This document shows positions 16,901 to 26,072 of a stretch of 64,000 bases of DNA, piece after piece. The notes under the pieces were generated by a model that did no database searches, was not told where the DNA came from, and saw only the letters and a list, made by a program, of their open reading frames with translations. Source of the DNA: an uncultured bacterium (GTDB taxonomy: Bacteria > Actinomycetota > Coriobacteriia > Coriobacteriales > Coriobacteriaceae); NCBI GenBank assembly GCA_905214105.1, contig CAJMKK010000002.1:1-64000 (forward strand). Direction: 5' to 3'. Every line of letters begins with the position of its first letter. Positions within the stretch are counted from its first letter, which is position 1. Made by a program: the position numbers and the translations under genes.

Positions 16901-17923
16901 ATGACGGCAAGCGACGCGACCGCGACAATTAAAAAGGGGAATTCGGAGCCCGGTTTCGATAAAACGGCTCAGCGCATCCTCAATCTTTTCTTTGTGCTCA
17001 ACAGCTCCCCCGAACCGCTGACGACCGAGCAGATCGTCTTGGATTCTGACCTGGGATATGGCTCGGGCAATATCGACTCGGATAAGCGCAAGTTTCGGCG
17101 CGATCGTGACAAACTGCTCGAGCGTGGCATCTTAATCAAGGAGGTTCGCCCCGCCGGTGCGCAGGAGACCGAGGAAAGCTCGTGGACAATCGACCGCGAG
17201 CACACGTTTGCTGCAGGCGGCCTCATCACCGCAGACGACGCCGATATCCTACTCAACGCCATCGACCAGACGCTAGCGGCCGGCTCTTCCACCTTTGCCG
17301 CGCCGCTTGCCGATATTCGCTCCAAAATTGCCTACCTCACCGGCAGGACGACGGTGGACGAAGTACCGATCCGCCGCTCTCCCACCGTCGATGCGGTATG
17401 GAGCGCCTTTGCCGAGCGATGCGCGCTGCGATTTTTATATCAGAACGGACGCGGCGAGCAGAAAGAACGTACCGTCTGTGTCTACGGCATGTTCGAACGC
17501 GAGGGCGTGGCGTACTTCTGCGGCCTCGACAATGTCACCGACGACATCAGGACATTCCGCTGCGACCGTATCGTTCGCGCTTGGCGTCCTTCGAAGGCCT
17601 ACGCCATCCCTGCGGACTTCAATCTCAATGACTATCTGTTCTTTGAATTCGATTTCGCCGACCGACCGACCGTTGCAGCCACGTTCTCGTTCGCCCCTCA
17701 GACGCAGATCGATATGATCAACGGCCTCACGCGCGGACGAGGCGAGCTCGCACACACCGATTCGGGATGGACTTGGACCGTTGACGTGCGCAATCTTGAA
17801 GCCGCCGCCTCATTTTGCATGGCCCACGCCATGGACGGCATGAGACCCGTGGCCCCCAAATCGCTCAAACAGGCGTGGAACCACCTCATCGAAAGGACGG
17901 TGCACGAGCATGCCCGTGCGTAA
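16901..17923 (+). CDS. WYL-domain transcription regulator (PafB-like)
   Basis: A 340-residue regulator: an N-terminal helix-turn-helix (about 25-85, with QRILNLFFVL and SDKRKFRRDRDKLLERG), then a WYL domain (about 170-250: ALRFLYQNGRGEQKERTV, FRCDRIVRAW) and a C-terminal WCX-like part. It overlaps the next gene, also a WYL regulator, by 14 bases. Such tandem pairs in actinobacteria are PafB/PafC, which act as a heterodimer activating DNA-repair genes in response to single-stranded DNA. That role is inferred from arrangement. GAGG lies six bases before the ATG. Confidence 0.85.
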   Translation: MTASDATATIKKGNSEPGFDKTAQRILNLFFVLNSSPEPLTTEQIVLDSDLGYGSGNIDSDKRKFRRDRDKLLERGILIKEVRPAGAQETEESSWTIDREHTFAAGGLITADDADILLNAIDQTLAAGSSTFAAPLADIRSKIAYLTGRTTVDEVPIRRSPTVDAVWSAFAERCALRFLYQNGRGEQKERTVCVYGMFEREGVAYFCGLDNVTDDIRTFRCDRIVRAWRPSKAYAIPADFNLNDYLFFEFDFADRPTVAATFSFAPQTQIDMINGLTRGRGELAHTDSGWTWTVDVRNLEAAASFCMAHAMDGMRPVAPKSLKQAWNHLIERTVHEHARA

Positions 17924-18827
17924 ACTCACCAGCGAGCAGAGGCTCTCTCGCGCCATCGACATCATGGAGGCCCTCTACGCCGCCGGCGAGAGCGGCATGA
18001 CACGAACCGAGATTTGCAGCCGCTTTGACATCACAGGGGTGTCGCTCGATGAGATTCTCGAGATCGTCTCGACGCTCGCGGACCGAGAATCGGGCGCGCG
18101 CATCATCTGCGAATGCCGCAACGAGCGTGTGGCCCTCACCGGTGACGCCGGGCGTGTGCTACCGCTGCGCCTGAGTGCCGCCGAGGGCGCTGTGCTCAAC
18201 CATGAACTTGAATCGTTGGGGATCGAGCCACAGACGGCAGCTCGGATTCGACACGCCCTTCTACCCGAAGAACTCGGCTATAACCAGCGCGTCTTTGACA
18301 CCGTCAACCACGGGTCGCACTGGCAGCAGCTGAGCTGCGCCATTCAGGACGGCGTTCGCTGCCGCATCTCGTATCGCTCGATGGACGATGCGCGGCCACG
18401 CGAGCGTCTGGTCGACCCCTTGCACATTACGGCAAACGGCGACCAAACATATCTGATTGCCTGGGACATCGCGGTCGATGAGCAGCGCACCTATCGCATG
18501 GATAAAATCGAGGGACTCACCTTGACGGAAGACTCCGTCGTGCCTCACGCACCGGACGTCGCATCCCTCCACGATTCCCTTGCCCGGACGCAGCATAGCG
18601 CAAAGCTCTTGATGTCATTCGATATGGCGGAGCATCTGGACTGGGCCGGCATCACCCTCATCGAGCGCAGCGGGGCAGACACGGCAACGGTAACCGTGCA
18701 TTACGGCTCCGAGCGTTGGCTACTGAGCCAGATAATCGCAGAGGGCGGAGCCATCCGCATCTTGGATGACCCCGCCCTGTCAAAGCGTCTGTGCGATATG
18801 GCAAAAACCCTCGTCTGTCCGCTTTAG
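17910..18827 (+). CDS. WYL-domain transcription regulator (PafC-like)
   Basis: A 305-residue second member of the WYL pair. An N-terminal helix-turn-helix (about 8-60: SRAIDIMEALYAAGESGMTR) is followed by a WYL domain (about 145-205: VRCRISYRSMDDARPRERLV, TYRMDKIEGL) and a C-terminal extension. Overlap with the first gene points to coupled translation and a heteromeric product. Its last four bases overlap the end of the convergent dinG-like gene, leaving no room for a terminator between them. Confidence 0.85.
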   Translation: MPVRKLTSEQRLSRAIDIMEALYAAGESGMTRTEICSRFDITGVSLDEILEIVSTLADRESGARIICECRNERVALTGDAGRVLPLRLSAAEGAVLNHELESLGIEPQTAARIRHALLPEELGYNQRVFDTVNHGSHWQQLSCAIQDGVRCRISYRSMDDARPRERLVDPLHITANGDQTYLIAWDIAVDEQRTYRMDKIEGLTLTEDSVVPHAPDVASLHDSLARTQHSAKLLMSFDMAEHLDWAGITLIERSGADTATVTVHYGSERWLLSQIIAEGGAIRILDDPALSKRLCDMAKTLVCPL

Positions 18828-21718
18828 CGCCGCCGCTCGTGACGTGCGCGCCACAGTTGCAGATAGTGACCGATCTGCGCCGATTCGATGCGCTGGTAGG
18901 AGCTCGTGGGCAGCGACGTTAAGAACTTCTTCCCGTAGCCCTTCGTCACCAGGCGCGGGTCGGCCAGAATCAGCACGCCGCAATCGGTCGACGAGCGGAT
19001 AAGGCGGCCGGCCGCCTGCTTAACCTCGAGCACCGCCTCGGGCAGCGAATAGCGCGCCCAAGCGCGGTCTTCGCGCAGGTTGCGCTCGCACGAGAGCGGG
19101 TCCGTGGGGCTCGAGAACGGCAGCTTGGGAATGATGACGCAACGCAGCGTCTCGCCGCTGGCGTCAAACCCCTCCCAGAAGGCCTTAAGCGCAAAAAGCG
19201 ACGAGGTCGGCTCGTTGATAAACCGGTCGCGCAGGCGACGAGGAGATGAGTTGCGCTGCTGGCAGTTGAGCTCCAGACCCGCACGGGCCATCTTGGGCTC
19301 AACGCGGGCGTACAGGTCTTCCATGTCGCGCCGATTGGTGAACAACGTGAGCACCGATCCGCCCATGGCAAGATGGGCGTCGACCAGCACGCGCTCGAGC
19401 GCCGTAAGATAGCTCTCACGATCGCGCGGATCGGGGATATCGCCCGCAACGACTACAGCCATGTTCGAATCGAAGTCGTAGCTCGAGTCCAAGTGCAGCG
19501 ATGAGGATGTTGAAGCACCGATGCGATCGAGGCCGACCGCGTGGTTAAAGTGTTCAAAGCTTTTGGACACCGTCATGGTCGCCGAGGCAAAGATAGCCGT
19601 GTGAACCTCGGGCAGCCATTCGGTTGCCAAGGCCTCGCCAATGTCGATGCGCTCTGCGGTCATTGACTCTCCGCCGGCACGCAGCCTGCGATTGACCTGC
19701 AGCGAATACACATAGTGTTCATCGGTGCCATCAATGATGAGTTTGAGGTTCTCGGCCAGCTCGTGCAGGCGGCGCGAGATATCACCCAGGTCGACAACAA
19801 CCTCGGGCTTGTCGCCGGCGACGGCTTGTACCAGCGCGTCGACGCTCTTGTCAGCCTGTTCCAATGCGTCGATGGCAGTGTAGGCCGACTGCAAGAAATC
19901 ATGCCAGTCGTCAGATTCGCGCAACTCGGGGCCAATCCATAGATTGGCATTGTCATAACCCCCACGGGCACGGCGACCGAGCTCGCGAACGCCATCGAAC
20001 ACGTCGGCAATCGCCATGCTCGCACGTACAACCGTCGACGTCGCCTTGGCGGTAAGACCCAGGTAGAGTGTAGAGCCCTCCGAGGTTGCCAAATCGCGGG
20101 AAACCTGGCTCAGCGCGCCGGCGCTCGAGCCACCCAGGCGCTCAAACAGAACGCGCGATTCATCCGCCGACACCACGCGCGCCCATTGACGGCGTGCCTC
20201 ACGCTCGATGGAGTGGGCCTCATCGATCACCCAGTGACGAATCGGAGGCAAGATTCTGCCCTCGGCCGCAACATTGCGGAACAACAGGGAATGGTTGGTG
20301 ACCACCACATCAGCATGCGCCGCGCGGCGGCGGGCGCCGTGGACCAGGCATTTATCGGGGAAAAACGGGCAGAGGCGACGGGCGCACTCGCGCGACGCCG
20401 TCGTAAAGTCGGGACGGTTGACGCTGCGCCAGCGAATGCCGAGCGAGTCGAGGTCGCCATCGGCCGACTGACACACGTACGCCATGATGACCGCGACTGC
20501 CGTTAGCGTATCGGCAGGATCACGCTTGGTGGTAATCTCGACCTGGCTGCGGCTCATGCGCTCAAGCTTGCGCAGGCACGGATAGTGGTCATAGCCCTTG
20601 AGAGCGCAAAATGACAGACCACCGTCCAGTTGCTCGGCAAGTTTTGGCAGCTCATGGTACATGAGCTGGTCGGCAAGATTGTTCGATTTGGTCGCAATGC
20701 CAACCGTGATGTTGTTACGGCGCGCTGCCTCGGCAAAAGGCACCAGATAGGCCATCGATTTGCCGACGCCCGTGCCCGCCTCAATTACACGATGAGTGCC
20801 CGTGACTAGCGCATCGCGGACCTCGAGTGCCATCGCGATCTGCTCATCACGCGGCTCGTAGGTGGGATACATGCGATTGACCAGGCCACCTGGCGCATAG
20901 TCTGCCTCAATCTCCTCACGACTCGGCATCTTGAGGACCGGCAGTTCGTCGGCGTCCACCCGATCGTCGGCGCGATCGGCCTTGAGGACGTCAGCACGAG
21001 CGGCGCTGAGAGAAAAGATAGAACCAGGGTTCTGCCCTGCCAAGAATGAGAAGATAGGACGATAGGACCAAGGCACGTCCGGATGCATGTCGGCTAGGCG
21101 CGCCATAAGGCCCTGAGGCAAGTCGGTGAGCGCCACGAGCAACACGCGCCATACGCCACACAGGGCGTCGACGTCGGCATTGGCACGGTGTGATACCGAG
21201 TCACAGCCAAACAGATCGGCCATAAAAGACAGCTTGTGCGAGGCCAGGCGCGGAAGCGCGATGCGCGACAGCGCCAGCGAATCGATCCAGATATCGCTCA
21301 CGTTGACGCCGCCTTTGACCGACTCGATAAACGAGCGGTCGAACGTGACGTTATGTGCGATCACCGGGCAACCACCGACAAAATCGGCGAGAGCGGCGAC
21401 GGCCTCAACGGCCGACGGGGCATCTGCCACATCGGCATTTGTAATGCTCGTGAGCTCGGTAATCTCGGCGGGAATCAGCTGTTTGGGATGCACGAAGGTA
21501 TCGAAGCGGTCGACGACCTCGCGGCCCGAAAGACGGGCCGCCGAGATCTCGATCAGCTCATTGTCCTGCACCGAAAGACCCGTGGTCTCGGTATCGAGGA
21601 CAATCACATCTTCCTCGATAAGGCCGAAGGACTGCGTTTTGGCGCGTTCGGCAAGCGCGGCATAGGAGTCGATGACAAACTGCGGCGTTCCTGACGAAAC
21701 CGCGTCCTCGATTAGCAT
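18824..21718 (-). CDS. dinG: DinG-family helicase with N-terminal DnaQ-like exonuclease
   Basis: A 964-residue fusion. Residues about 35-200 form a DEDD 3'-5' exonuclease (VLDTETTGL, then HNVTFDRSF and a later His/Asp region). The rest is an XPD/DinG-type superfamily 2 helicase: Walker A GTGVGKSMAYL, DEAH box VIDEAHSIE, cysteines CLRKL and CARRLCPFFPDKC that probably hold an Fe-S cluster, and a final QAAGRLIRS motif. This is the Gram-positive type of DinG, which resolves blocked DNA or RNA-DNA hybrids. Its start overlaps the end of ddl by seven bases. The neighbouring WYL pair may link it to DNA repair, but that is inference. Confidence 0.92.
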   Translation of the reverse strand: MLIEDAVSSGTPQFVIDSYAALAERAKTQSFGLIEEDVIVLDTETTGLSVQDNELIEISAARLSGREVVDRFDTFVHPKQLIPAEITELTSITNADVADAPSAVEAVAALADFVGGCPVIAHNVTFDRSFIESVKGGVNVSDIWIDSLALSRIALPRLASHKLSFMADLFGCDSVSHRANADVDALCGVWRVLLVALTDLPQGLMARLADMHPDVPWSYRPIFSFLAGQNPGSIFSLSAARADVLKADRADDRVDADELPVLKMPSREEIEADYAPGGLVNRMYPTYEPRDEQIAMALEVRDALVTGTHRVIEAGTGVGKSMAYLVPFAEAARRNNITVGIATKSNNLADQLMYHELPKLAEQLDGGLSFCALKGYDHYPCLRKLERMSRSQVEITTKRDPADTLTAVAVIMAYVCQSADGDLDSLGIRWRSVNRPDFTTASRECARRLCPFFPDKCLVHGARRRAAHADVVVTNHSLLFRNVAAEGRILPPIRHWVIDEAHSIEREARRQWARVVSADESRVLFERLGGSSAGALSQVSRDLATSEGSTLYLGLTAKATSTVVRASMAIADVFDGVRELGRRARGGYDNANLWIGPELRESDDWHDFLQSAYTAIDALEQADKSVDALVQAVAGDKPEVVVDLGDISRRLHELAENLKLIIDGTDEHYVYSLQVNRRLRAGGESMTAERIDIGEALATEWLPEVHTAIFASATMTVSKSFEHFNHAVGLDRIGASTSSSLHLDSSYDFDSNMAVVVAGDIPDPRDRESYLTALERVLVDAHLAMGGSVLTLFTNRRDMEDLYARVEPKMARAGLELNCQQRNSSPRRLRDRFINEPTSSLFALKAFWEGFDASGETLRCVIIPKLPFSSPTDPLSCERNLREDRAWARYSLPEAVLEVKQAAGRLIRSSTDCGVLILADPRLVTKGYGKKFLTSLPTSSYQRIESAQIGHYLQLWRARHERRR

Positions 21719-22677
21719 GCAATGCCCGCTCGACGAAGACCCATACGGATCAGGCTGTCACAGACCTGCGGGAACGTCATGTCGTCGGTGTGGCGGATCT
21801 CATCCGGATACAGCGACGTATCGGTCATGCCGGGAATGGTATTGGTCTCGAGGATAACGGGGCCGTCCTCGCTCACAATAAAGTCGCTGCGCGAGATGCC
21901 CAGGCAACCGAGGGCCTTGTGAGCGGCACAGGCAAGCTCCTGGGCACGAGCATAGTTCTCGGGTGAAATCTGCGCCGGAATGCGATGGATGTCCGTAGGG
22001 TCGACATATTTCACGTCCAGATCGTAGAACTCGCAGTCCTCGGGCTTACGGATCTCGACAATCGGCAGGGCGCGCACGTCATCCTCGCCGTATACGCCGA
22101 CGGTGATCTCGGTACCCTCGATGCACTTCTCGACCAGCACTTTGTCGCCGTACTCAAACGCCTTGGCGATTGCCGCGGGCAGCTCGGAGGGCTCATGGAC
22201 CAGGGAAATGCCATAGCTGGAACCGTTGACGGCCGGCTTCACAAAGCAGCGCTCACCACAAACCTCGACGATATGGTCGATATCGACTTCATCACCCACC
22301 TCGAGCGCGAGGCCGGGGGCAATGGGAATGCCCGCCTTGGCGTACAGGAGCTTAGAGACCTCCTTGTCGGCACCGCAGGCGCTGGCAAGCACGCCCGAGG
22401 CCGTGTAGGGAATACCCAGGGTCTCCATGGCGCCCTGCATGGCGCCATCCTCACCGCCGGCACCGTGCATGGCGATAAACGCCACGTCAAAGCCGCCGGT
22501 CGCCATGGTTACCATAAAGTCATCGGCGGCCGTGTCGAGCAGCTCCACCGAGGTGTAGCCGGCTTCCTTCAGGGCCACCACGACGTTCTTTCCTGAATTG
22601 AGCGAGATCTCGCGCTCAGCGGAATGACCGCCCGCCAAGACCGCTACGTGCATGTTCTCTAGGCTTTTACCCGGCAT
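21712..22677 (-). CDS. ddl: D-alanine--D-alanine ligase
   Basis: A 321-residue ATP-grasp ligase that makes D-Ala-D-Ala for peptidoglycan. AGGHSAEREISLNSG at the N-terminus, KPAVNGSSYGIS (ATP lid region), EKCIEGTEITVGV and the C-terminal ILETNTIPGMTDTSLYP metal-binding stretch are diagnostic. AGGAGGAG lies seven bases before the first ATG, favouring it over the one eight codons in. It is divergent from rlmN, with 85 bases between holding both promoters. Confidence 0.96.
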   Translation of the reverse strand: MPGKSLENMHVAVLAGGHSAEREISLNSGKNVVVALKEAGYTSVELLDTAADDFMVTMATGGFDVAFIAMHGAGGEDGAMQGAMETLGIPYTASGVLASACGADKEVSKLLYAKAGIPIAPGLALEVGDEVDIDHIVEVCGERCFVKPAVNGSSYGISLVHEPSELPAAIAKAFEYGDKVLVEKCIEGTEITVGVYGEDDVRALPIVEIRKPEDCEFYDLDVKYVDPTDIHRIPAQISPENYARAQELACAAHKALGCLGISRSDFIVSEDGPVILETNTIPGMTDTSLYPDEIRHTDDMTFPQVCDSLIRMGLRRAGIAC

Positions 22678-22762
22678 GGGCAGACTCCTCCTCTATAATT
22701 TCTGCAGCTGATACCATATTGTAGCGATACCCTCTACGTTTCCCCAAAATCGAAAGGCTTCC

Positions 22763-23815
22763 ATGAATCCCAGGACTAAATCTCAGGACATTCGCGACTT
22801 GAGCCAAAACGATATTCGCGAGCTCGTGGCCGAACTTGGCCAGCCCGCCTTCCGCGCGAAGCAGCTTATCGAATGGGTCTTCGAGAAGAACGTTTGTTCG
22901 TTTGACGATATGACCAACCTTCCCAAGGCTTTCCGCGAGCAGCTTAAAGAGGCTTTTGCCTTTGAAACGCCCACCGAACTCACCAAGCAGGTTTCCAAAG
23001 ATGGCTCGCGCAAGTATCTGCTCGAATACCACGACGGCGTTTCCGTCGAGACTGTCGGCATGCCCCGTCGTAACAAGCTTTCCGTCTGCGTTTCCACCCA
23101 GGCAGGCTGCGGCATGGGCTGTGCCTTTTGCGCTACCGGTCTCAACGGCCTCAAGCGCTCTCTGACCGCTCAAGAGATCGTCGACCAGGTACTTCATGTA
23201 TCCAACGACTTTGGCGAGCGCGCCACGAGCGTTGTCTTCATGGGCCAGGGCGAGCCGTTTGCCAACTACGACGAGGCTCTCAAGGCGCTGCGAATCCTCA
23301 ACGACCCCGATGGCATCGGTATCGGCGCTCGTCACCTCACCGTCTCTACCAGTGGCGTTATTCCCGGTATTCGCAAATTTGCCGACATCCCCGAGCAGTT
23401 CACGCTTGCTGTTTCACTGCATTCCGCCATCCAGTCGACGCGCAATAAGCTCATGCCCGGTGTTGAGAAGTACACGCTGCTTCGCCTTCACGAAGTGCTT
23501 CAGCTCTACACCGAGAAGACTGGCCGCCGCCCGACCTATGAGTATGCCATGATCGAAGGCGTCAACGATACGAATCCCGAGATGCAGGCGCTCTGCGACT
23601 TCTGCGAGGGAACGCTGTGCCACGTTAACCTCATTCAGCTTAACGACATCGAGGGTAGCCCGCTCAAGCCGTCGCCGATTCATAAGGTTGAGGATCTTCA
23701 GCGTCGTCTTGAGTCCCGTGGCATCGAGACCACGATTCGTAACTCCCGTGGTAACGATATTGACGCCGCTTGCGGACAGCTGAAGCAGCGCTTCAAAGTT
23801 CAGAAGAACGCATAG
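22763..23815 (+). CDS. rlmN: 23S rRNA (adenine2503-C2)-methyltransferase, dual-specificity RlmN
   Basis: A 350-residue radical-SAM enzyme that methylates A2503 of 23S rRNA and A37 of some tRNAs. The Fe-S cluster cysteines Cys116, Cys120 and Cys123 lie in GCGMGCAFCATG, and the second catalytic cysteine is in the C-terminal NDIDAACGQL. A helix-hairpin-like N-terminal domain occupies about residues 15-70. It reads against replication, unlike most neighbours, and ends at a strong terminator. A parS-like sequence lies just past its stop. Confidence 0.96.
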   Translation: MNPRTKSQDIRDLSQNDIRELVAELGQPAFRAKQLIEWVFEKNVCSFDDMTNLPKAFREQLKEAFAFETPTELTKQVSKDGSRKYLLEYHDGVSVETVGMPRRNKLSVCVSTQAGCGMGCAFCATGLNGLKRSLTAQEIVDQVLHVSNDFGERATSVVFMGQGEPFANYDEALKALRILNDPDGIGIGARHLTVSTSGVIPGIRKFADIPEQFTLAVSLHSAIQSTRNKLMPGVEKYTLLRLHEVLQLYTEKTGRRPTYEYAMIEGVNDTNPEMQALCDFCEGTLCHVNLIQLNDIEGSPLKPSPIHKVEDLQRRLESRGIETTIRNSRGNDIDAACGQLKQRFKVQKNA

Positions 23816-23833
23816 GGGAGTCGCACCCCAAAA

Positions 23834-23849
23834 CGTTTCATGTGAAACA
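23834..23849. promoter_or_regulatory. Degenerate parS-like site
   Basis: CGTTTCATGTGAAACA matches the consensus parS palindrome at 14 of 16 positions. It lies between the rlmN stop and its terminator, about 2.1 kb from the perfect parS cluster. Confidence 0.5.
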
Positions 23850-23851
23850 TC

Positions 23852-23893
23852 GAACGACCCCGGTTGCAGAATATGCAACCGGGGTCGTTTCAT
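23852..23893 (+). terminator. Terminator of rlmN
   Basis: A perfect 16-bp stem beginning AACGACCCCGGTTGCA, with a five-base loop and T-rich tail. Confidence 0.92.
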
Positions 23894-23948
23894 TTATTGA
23901 CCTTAATTTGAATCAGCTGCTACCTGTCCCATTTTTTACGGCCAAAAT

Positions 23949-23986
23949 AAGGGGTCCTTGTCTCATGAATCAGACAAGGACCCCTT
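23949..23986 (-). terminator. Terminator of the parAB cluster
   Basis: A 15-bp perfect stem AAGGGGTCCTTGTCT and complement, with a T-rich stretch on the minus side. It lies behind the last gene of the leftward parA-parB cluster. Confidence 0.88.
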
Positions 23987-24005
23987 AGAATATGCTGAGT
24001 AATTG

Positions 24006-24017
24006 TTAGGTACCTAA
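24006..24017. repeat. Perfect 12-bp palindrome TTAGGTACCTAA, copy 1
   Basis: It overlaps the stop of the small YtxH-like gene. An identical palindrome, also preceded by G, is at 27493-27504. Confidence 0.55.
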
Positions 24018-24268
24018 TAGCCTACATTTTCCCATTGGTTACTAACCCAGCCTTGATTAATCTTGGGATTCTTCGTTACCTGAGCAGTTCGCATGGCAAC
24101 ATCTTCTGTCATAACATCCATTTTCTTCTTGGACGTATCGACGATATCTTGCGCACCACGAAGCAAACGACCTCGGAGCTCATCGTCTGTCGCGATTTTA
24201 TAGCCAGCAAAGGCACCAGCCGCGACAGTCGTCGCCAATGCAATCGCAGTTAAAATCTTATTCCTCAT
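24014..24268 (-). CDS. Small YtxH-like membrane protein
   Basis: An 84-residue protein with one N-terminal membrane segment (ILTAIALATTVAAGAFAGYKIA) followed by a charged helical region, the usual layout of YtxH-type proteins. The ATG is chosen for AAGGAG six bases upstream. It overlaps the end of parB by 11 bases, so it is translated from the parAB transcript. Function unknown; the tight coupling to parB is the only functional hint. Confidence 0.7.
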   Translation of the reverse strand: MRNKILTAIALATTVAAGAFAGYKIATDDELRGRLLRGAQDIVDTSKKKMDVMTEDVAMRTAQVTKNPKINQGWVSNQWENVGY

Positions 24269-25145
24269 CTTGGTCTCCTTGATCAAACTGAATCATTTCA
24301 CCAAGAATACGAGAGAGTTCTTCCTCGTCTTTAAACTCAATCTCAATCTTATTCTTTCCACGTGAGCTCTTCACACGTACGTTGGTATTAAATACCTGAC
24401 GAAGTACACGGGCAGCCTTTTTAAAAGACTGAGGCGTTGCAGGCCTCGACGTTTTAGGCGTCTCTCCGGCAGAAAACAACGGAGCAAGATTTTCTGTCGC
24501 TCTTACGGAAAGGCCCTCTGCAACAACTTTCTCTGCAAGTCGAATACGCGCGTCTTCATAGGGAACAGCAAGAATCGCACGTGCATGACCAGCAGTAAGT
24601 TTACCCTCAAAAATCATCTGCTGAACAACTTCGGGGAGATCGAGAAGACGCAGCGAGTTTGTAATTGCAGAGCGTGACTTGCTTACTGCCTTCGACAATG
24701 CCTCCTGGGTCATACCGCTGGCATCAATGAGCTGGCGGTACCCCTTGGCCTCTTCAACGGGATTCAGATCAGAACGCTGAAGGTTTTCGATAAGTGCAAG
24801 GGCCAGCATCTCTTCATCATTAACATCTTTAATGATGACAGGCAGTTCATCAAGACCAGCAAGCTTTGACGCCTGGTAACGACGCTCACCAGCGATGATC
24901 TCATAGCCGTTTCCATGCTTGCGAACCAAAAGCGGCTGCAAAACGCCATGTTCTTGGATTGACTCGCTCAACTCGCGAAGTTCAGTTTCGTTAAAGTGAA
25001 TTCGCGGCTGGTTAGGGTTGGGAACAATATCCTCAATAGGTAGTTTCGTTTCGGATGCAGCCGAACCACCGGTCTCATACTCGGCCTCTGAGACCAAAGC
25101 ATTGAGTCCACGTCCCAATCCGCCACGTTTCTTTACACTAGGCAC
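24258..25145 (-). CDS. parB: Chromosome-partitioning protein ParB
   Basis: A 295-residue DNA-binding CTPase that loads at parS and spreads on DNA. Residues 35-125 are the ParB/Spo0J N-terminal domain with the CTP-binding box GERRYQASK (86-94). A helix-turn-helix (GMTQEALSKAVSKSRSAITN) and a C-terminal dimerisation region follow. The Lys/Arg-rich MPSVKKRGGLGRGLNAL start is typical of the ParA-interacting N-terminus. It overlaps parA by eight bases. GC content is visibly lower than in flanking genes. Confidence 0.97.
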   Translation of the reverse strand: MPSVKKRGGLGRGLNALVSEAEYETGGSAASETKLPIEDIVPNPNQPRIHFNETELRELSESIQEHGVLQPLLVRKHGNGYEIIAGERRYQASKLAGLDELPVIIKDVNDEEMLALALIENLQRSDLNPVEEAKGYRQLIDASGMTQEALSKAVSKSRSAITNSLRLLDLPEVVQQMIFEGKLTAGHARAILAVPYEDARIRLAEKVVAEGLSVRATENLAPLFSAGETPKTSRPATPQSFKKAARVLRQVFNTNVRVKSSRGKNKIEIEFKDEEELSRILGEMIQFDQGDQDEE

Positions 25146-25938
25146 GCTTGATCACCTCTTTTGCAAGGTTCATATACGCTTTTGCACCCTTATTTTGAGG
25201 TGCATAGGTAATTACCGGTTCTCCAAAAGACGGAGCTTCGGAGATTTTAACCGTACGGGGGATCAGCGTCTTAAACGCCTTATCACCAAAGTACGATTGA
25301 ACTTCCTCAACAACCTGATTCGATAGAGAAGTACGCGAGTCATACATGGTCATAAGCACACCATAGGTGTCTAAGCCCTTGTTCAGACGTGATTTAACCA
25401 TCTTCATTGACTCAAGCAGCTTTGTAACGCCCTCGAGTGCATAATACTCGCACTGGATCGGAATCAAAACGCTGTCTGCCGCGGTCAAGGCGTTGATAGT
25501 AAGCAGGCCGAGCGAAGGGGGACAGTCAATGAAAATAAAATCGAACTCGTCCTGAATCGGCTCAAGCAAATCTTTAAGGCGGGTTTCACGAGCGATTGCG
25601 CTTACGAGCTCAATTTCCGCGCCTGCAAGCTGAATGGTAGCCGGAATTACGAATACCTTTTTGCAATTTGTATCAAGAACAAGTGATTCTGCCGGCACAT
25701 CATTCAACAATGCATCATAGATGCAGCGATCAAGGTCTTCTTTTTCAATTCCGAATCCACTGGTACTGTTTCCCTGCGGATCAAAATCGACAATCAGTGT
25801 CTTACGACCCTGCTCACCCAGTGCTGCTGCAAGGTTTACAGCCGTCGTCGACTTACCGACACCGCCTTTTTGATTGATGATTGCAATGATACGCGTGTCT
25901 TTTGCGCTCTTAGAACGCTTAACGTCGCGAAATCCCAC
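25138..25938 (-). CDS. parA: Chromosome-partitioning ATPase ParA (Soj)
   Basis: A 266-residue Walker-type ATPase that positions origins together with ParB and, in other bacteria, also regulates DnaA. The deviant Walker A KGGVGKST is at residues 24-31, with FDPQGNSTSG and IDCPPSLGLLT further on. The GTG start has GGAGGG just upstream, and a 12-residue basic N-terminal extension precedes the usual start of the fold. Three perfect parS sites lie immediately upstream. Confidence 0.97.
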   Translation of the reverse strand: MGFRDVKRSKSAKDTRIIAIINQKGGVGKSTTAVNLAAALGEQGRKTLIVDFDPQGNSTSGFGIEKEDLDRCIYDALLNDVPAESLVLDTNCKKVFVIPATIQLAGAEIELVSAIARETRLKDLLEPIQDEFDFIFIDCPPSLGLLTINALTAADSVLIPIQCEYYALEGVTKLLESMKMVKSRLNKGLDTYGVLMTMYDSRTSLSNQVVEEVQSYFGDKAFKTLIPRTVKISEAPSFGEPVITYAPQNKGAKAYMNLAKEVIKRA

Positions 25939-25977
25939 GGTCCCTCCTGGTGTGTATTAAAGCTGTCAAACGGAGGA

Positions 25978-25993
25978 TGTTTCACGTGAAACA
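25978..25993. promoter_or_regulatory. parS site 1 (perfect)
   Basis: TGTTTCACGTGAAACA, identical to the consensus ParB-binding palindrome, between parA and rsmG. Confidence 0.95.
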
Positions 25994-26016
25994 TTCCGAT
26001 TCGATATCAACCGCCA

Positions 26017-26032
26017 TGTTTCACGTGAAACA
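26017..26032. promoter_or_regulatory. parS site 2 (perfect)
   Basis: A second identical palindrome, 39 bases from the first, measured start to start. Confidence 0.95.
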
Positions 26033-26055
26033 CTGCAAGTTGTTAGTATCCATTA

Positions 26056-26071
26056 TGTTTCACGTGAAACA
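26056..26071. promoter_or_regulatory. parS site 3 (perfect)
   Basis: A third identical palindrome, again 39 bases on. It ends two bases before the rsmG stop codon. Even spacing puts all three near the same phase of the helix (39/10.5). Confidence 0.95.
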
Positions 26072-26072
26072 T

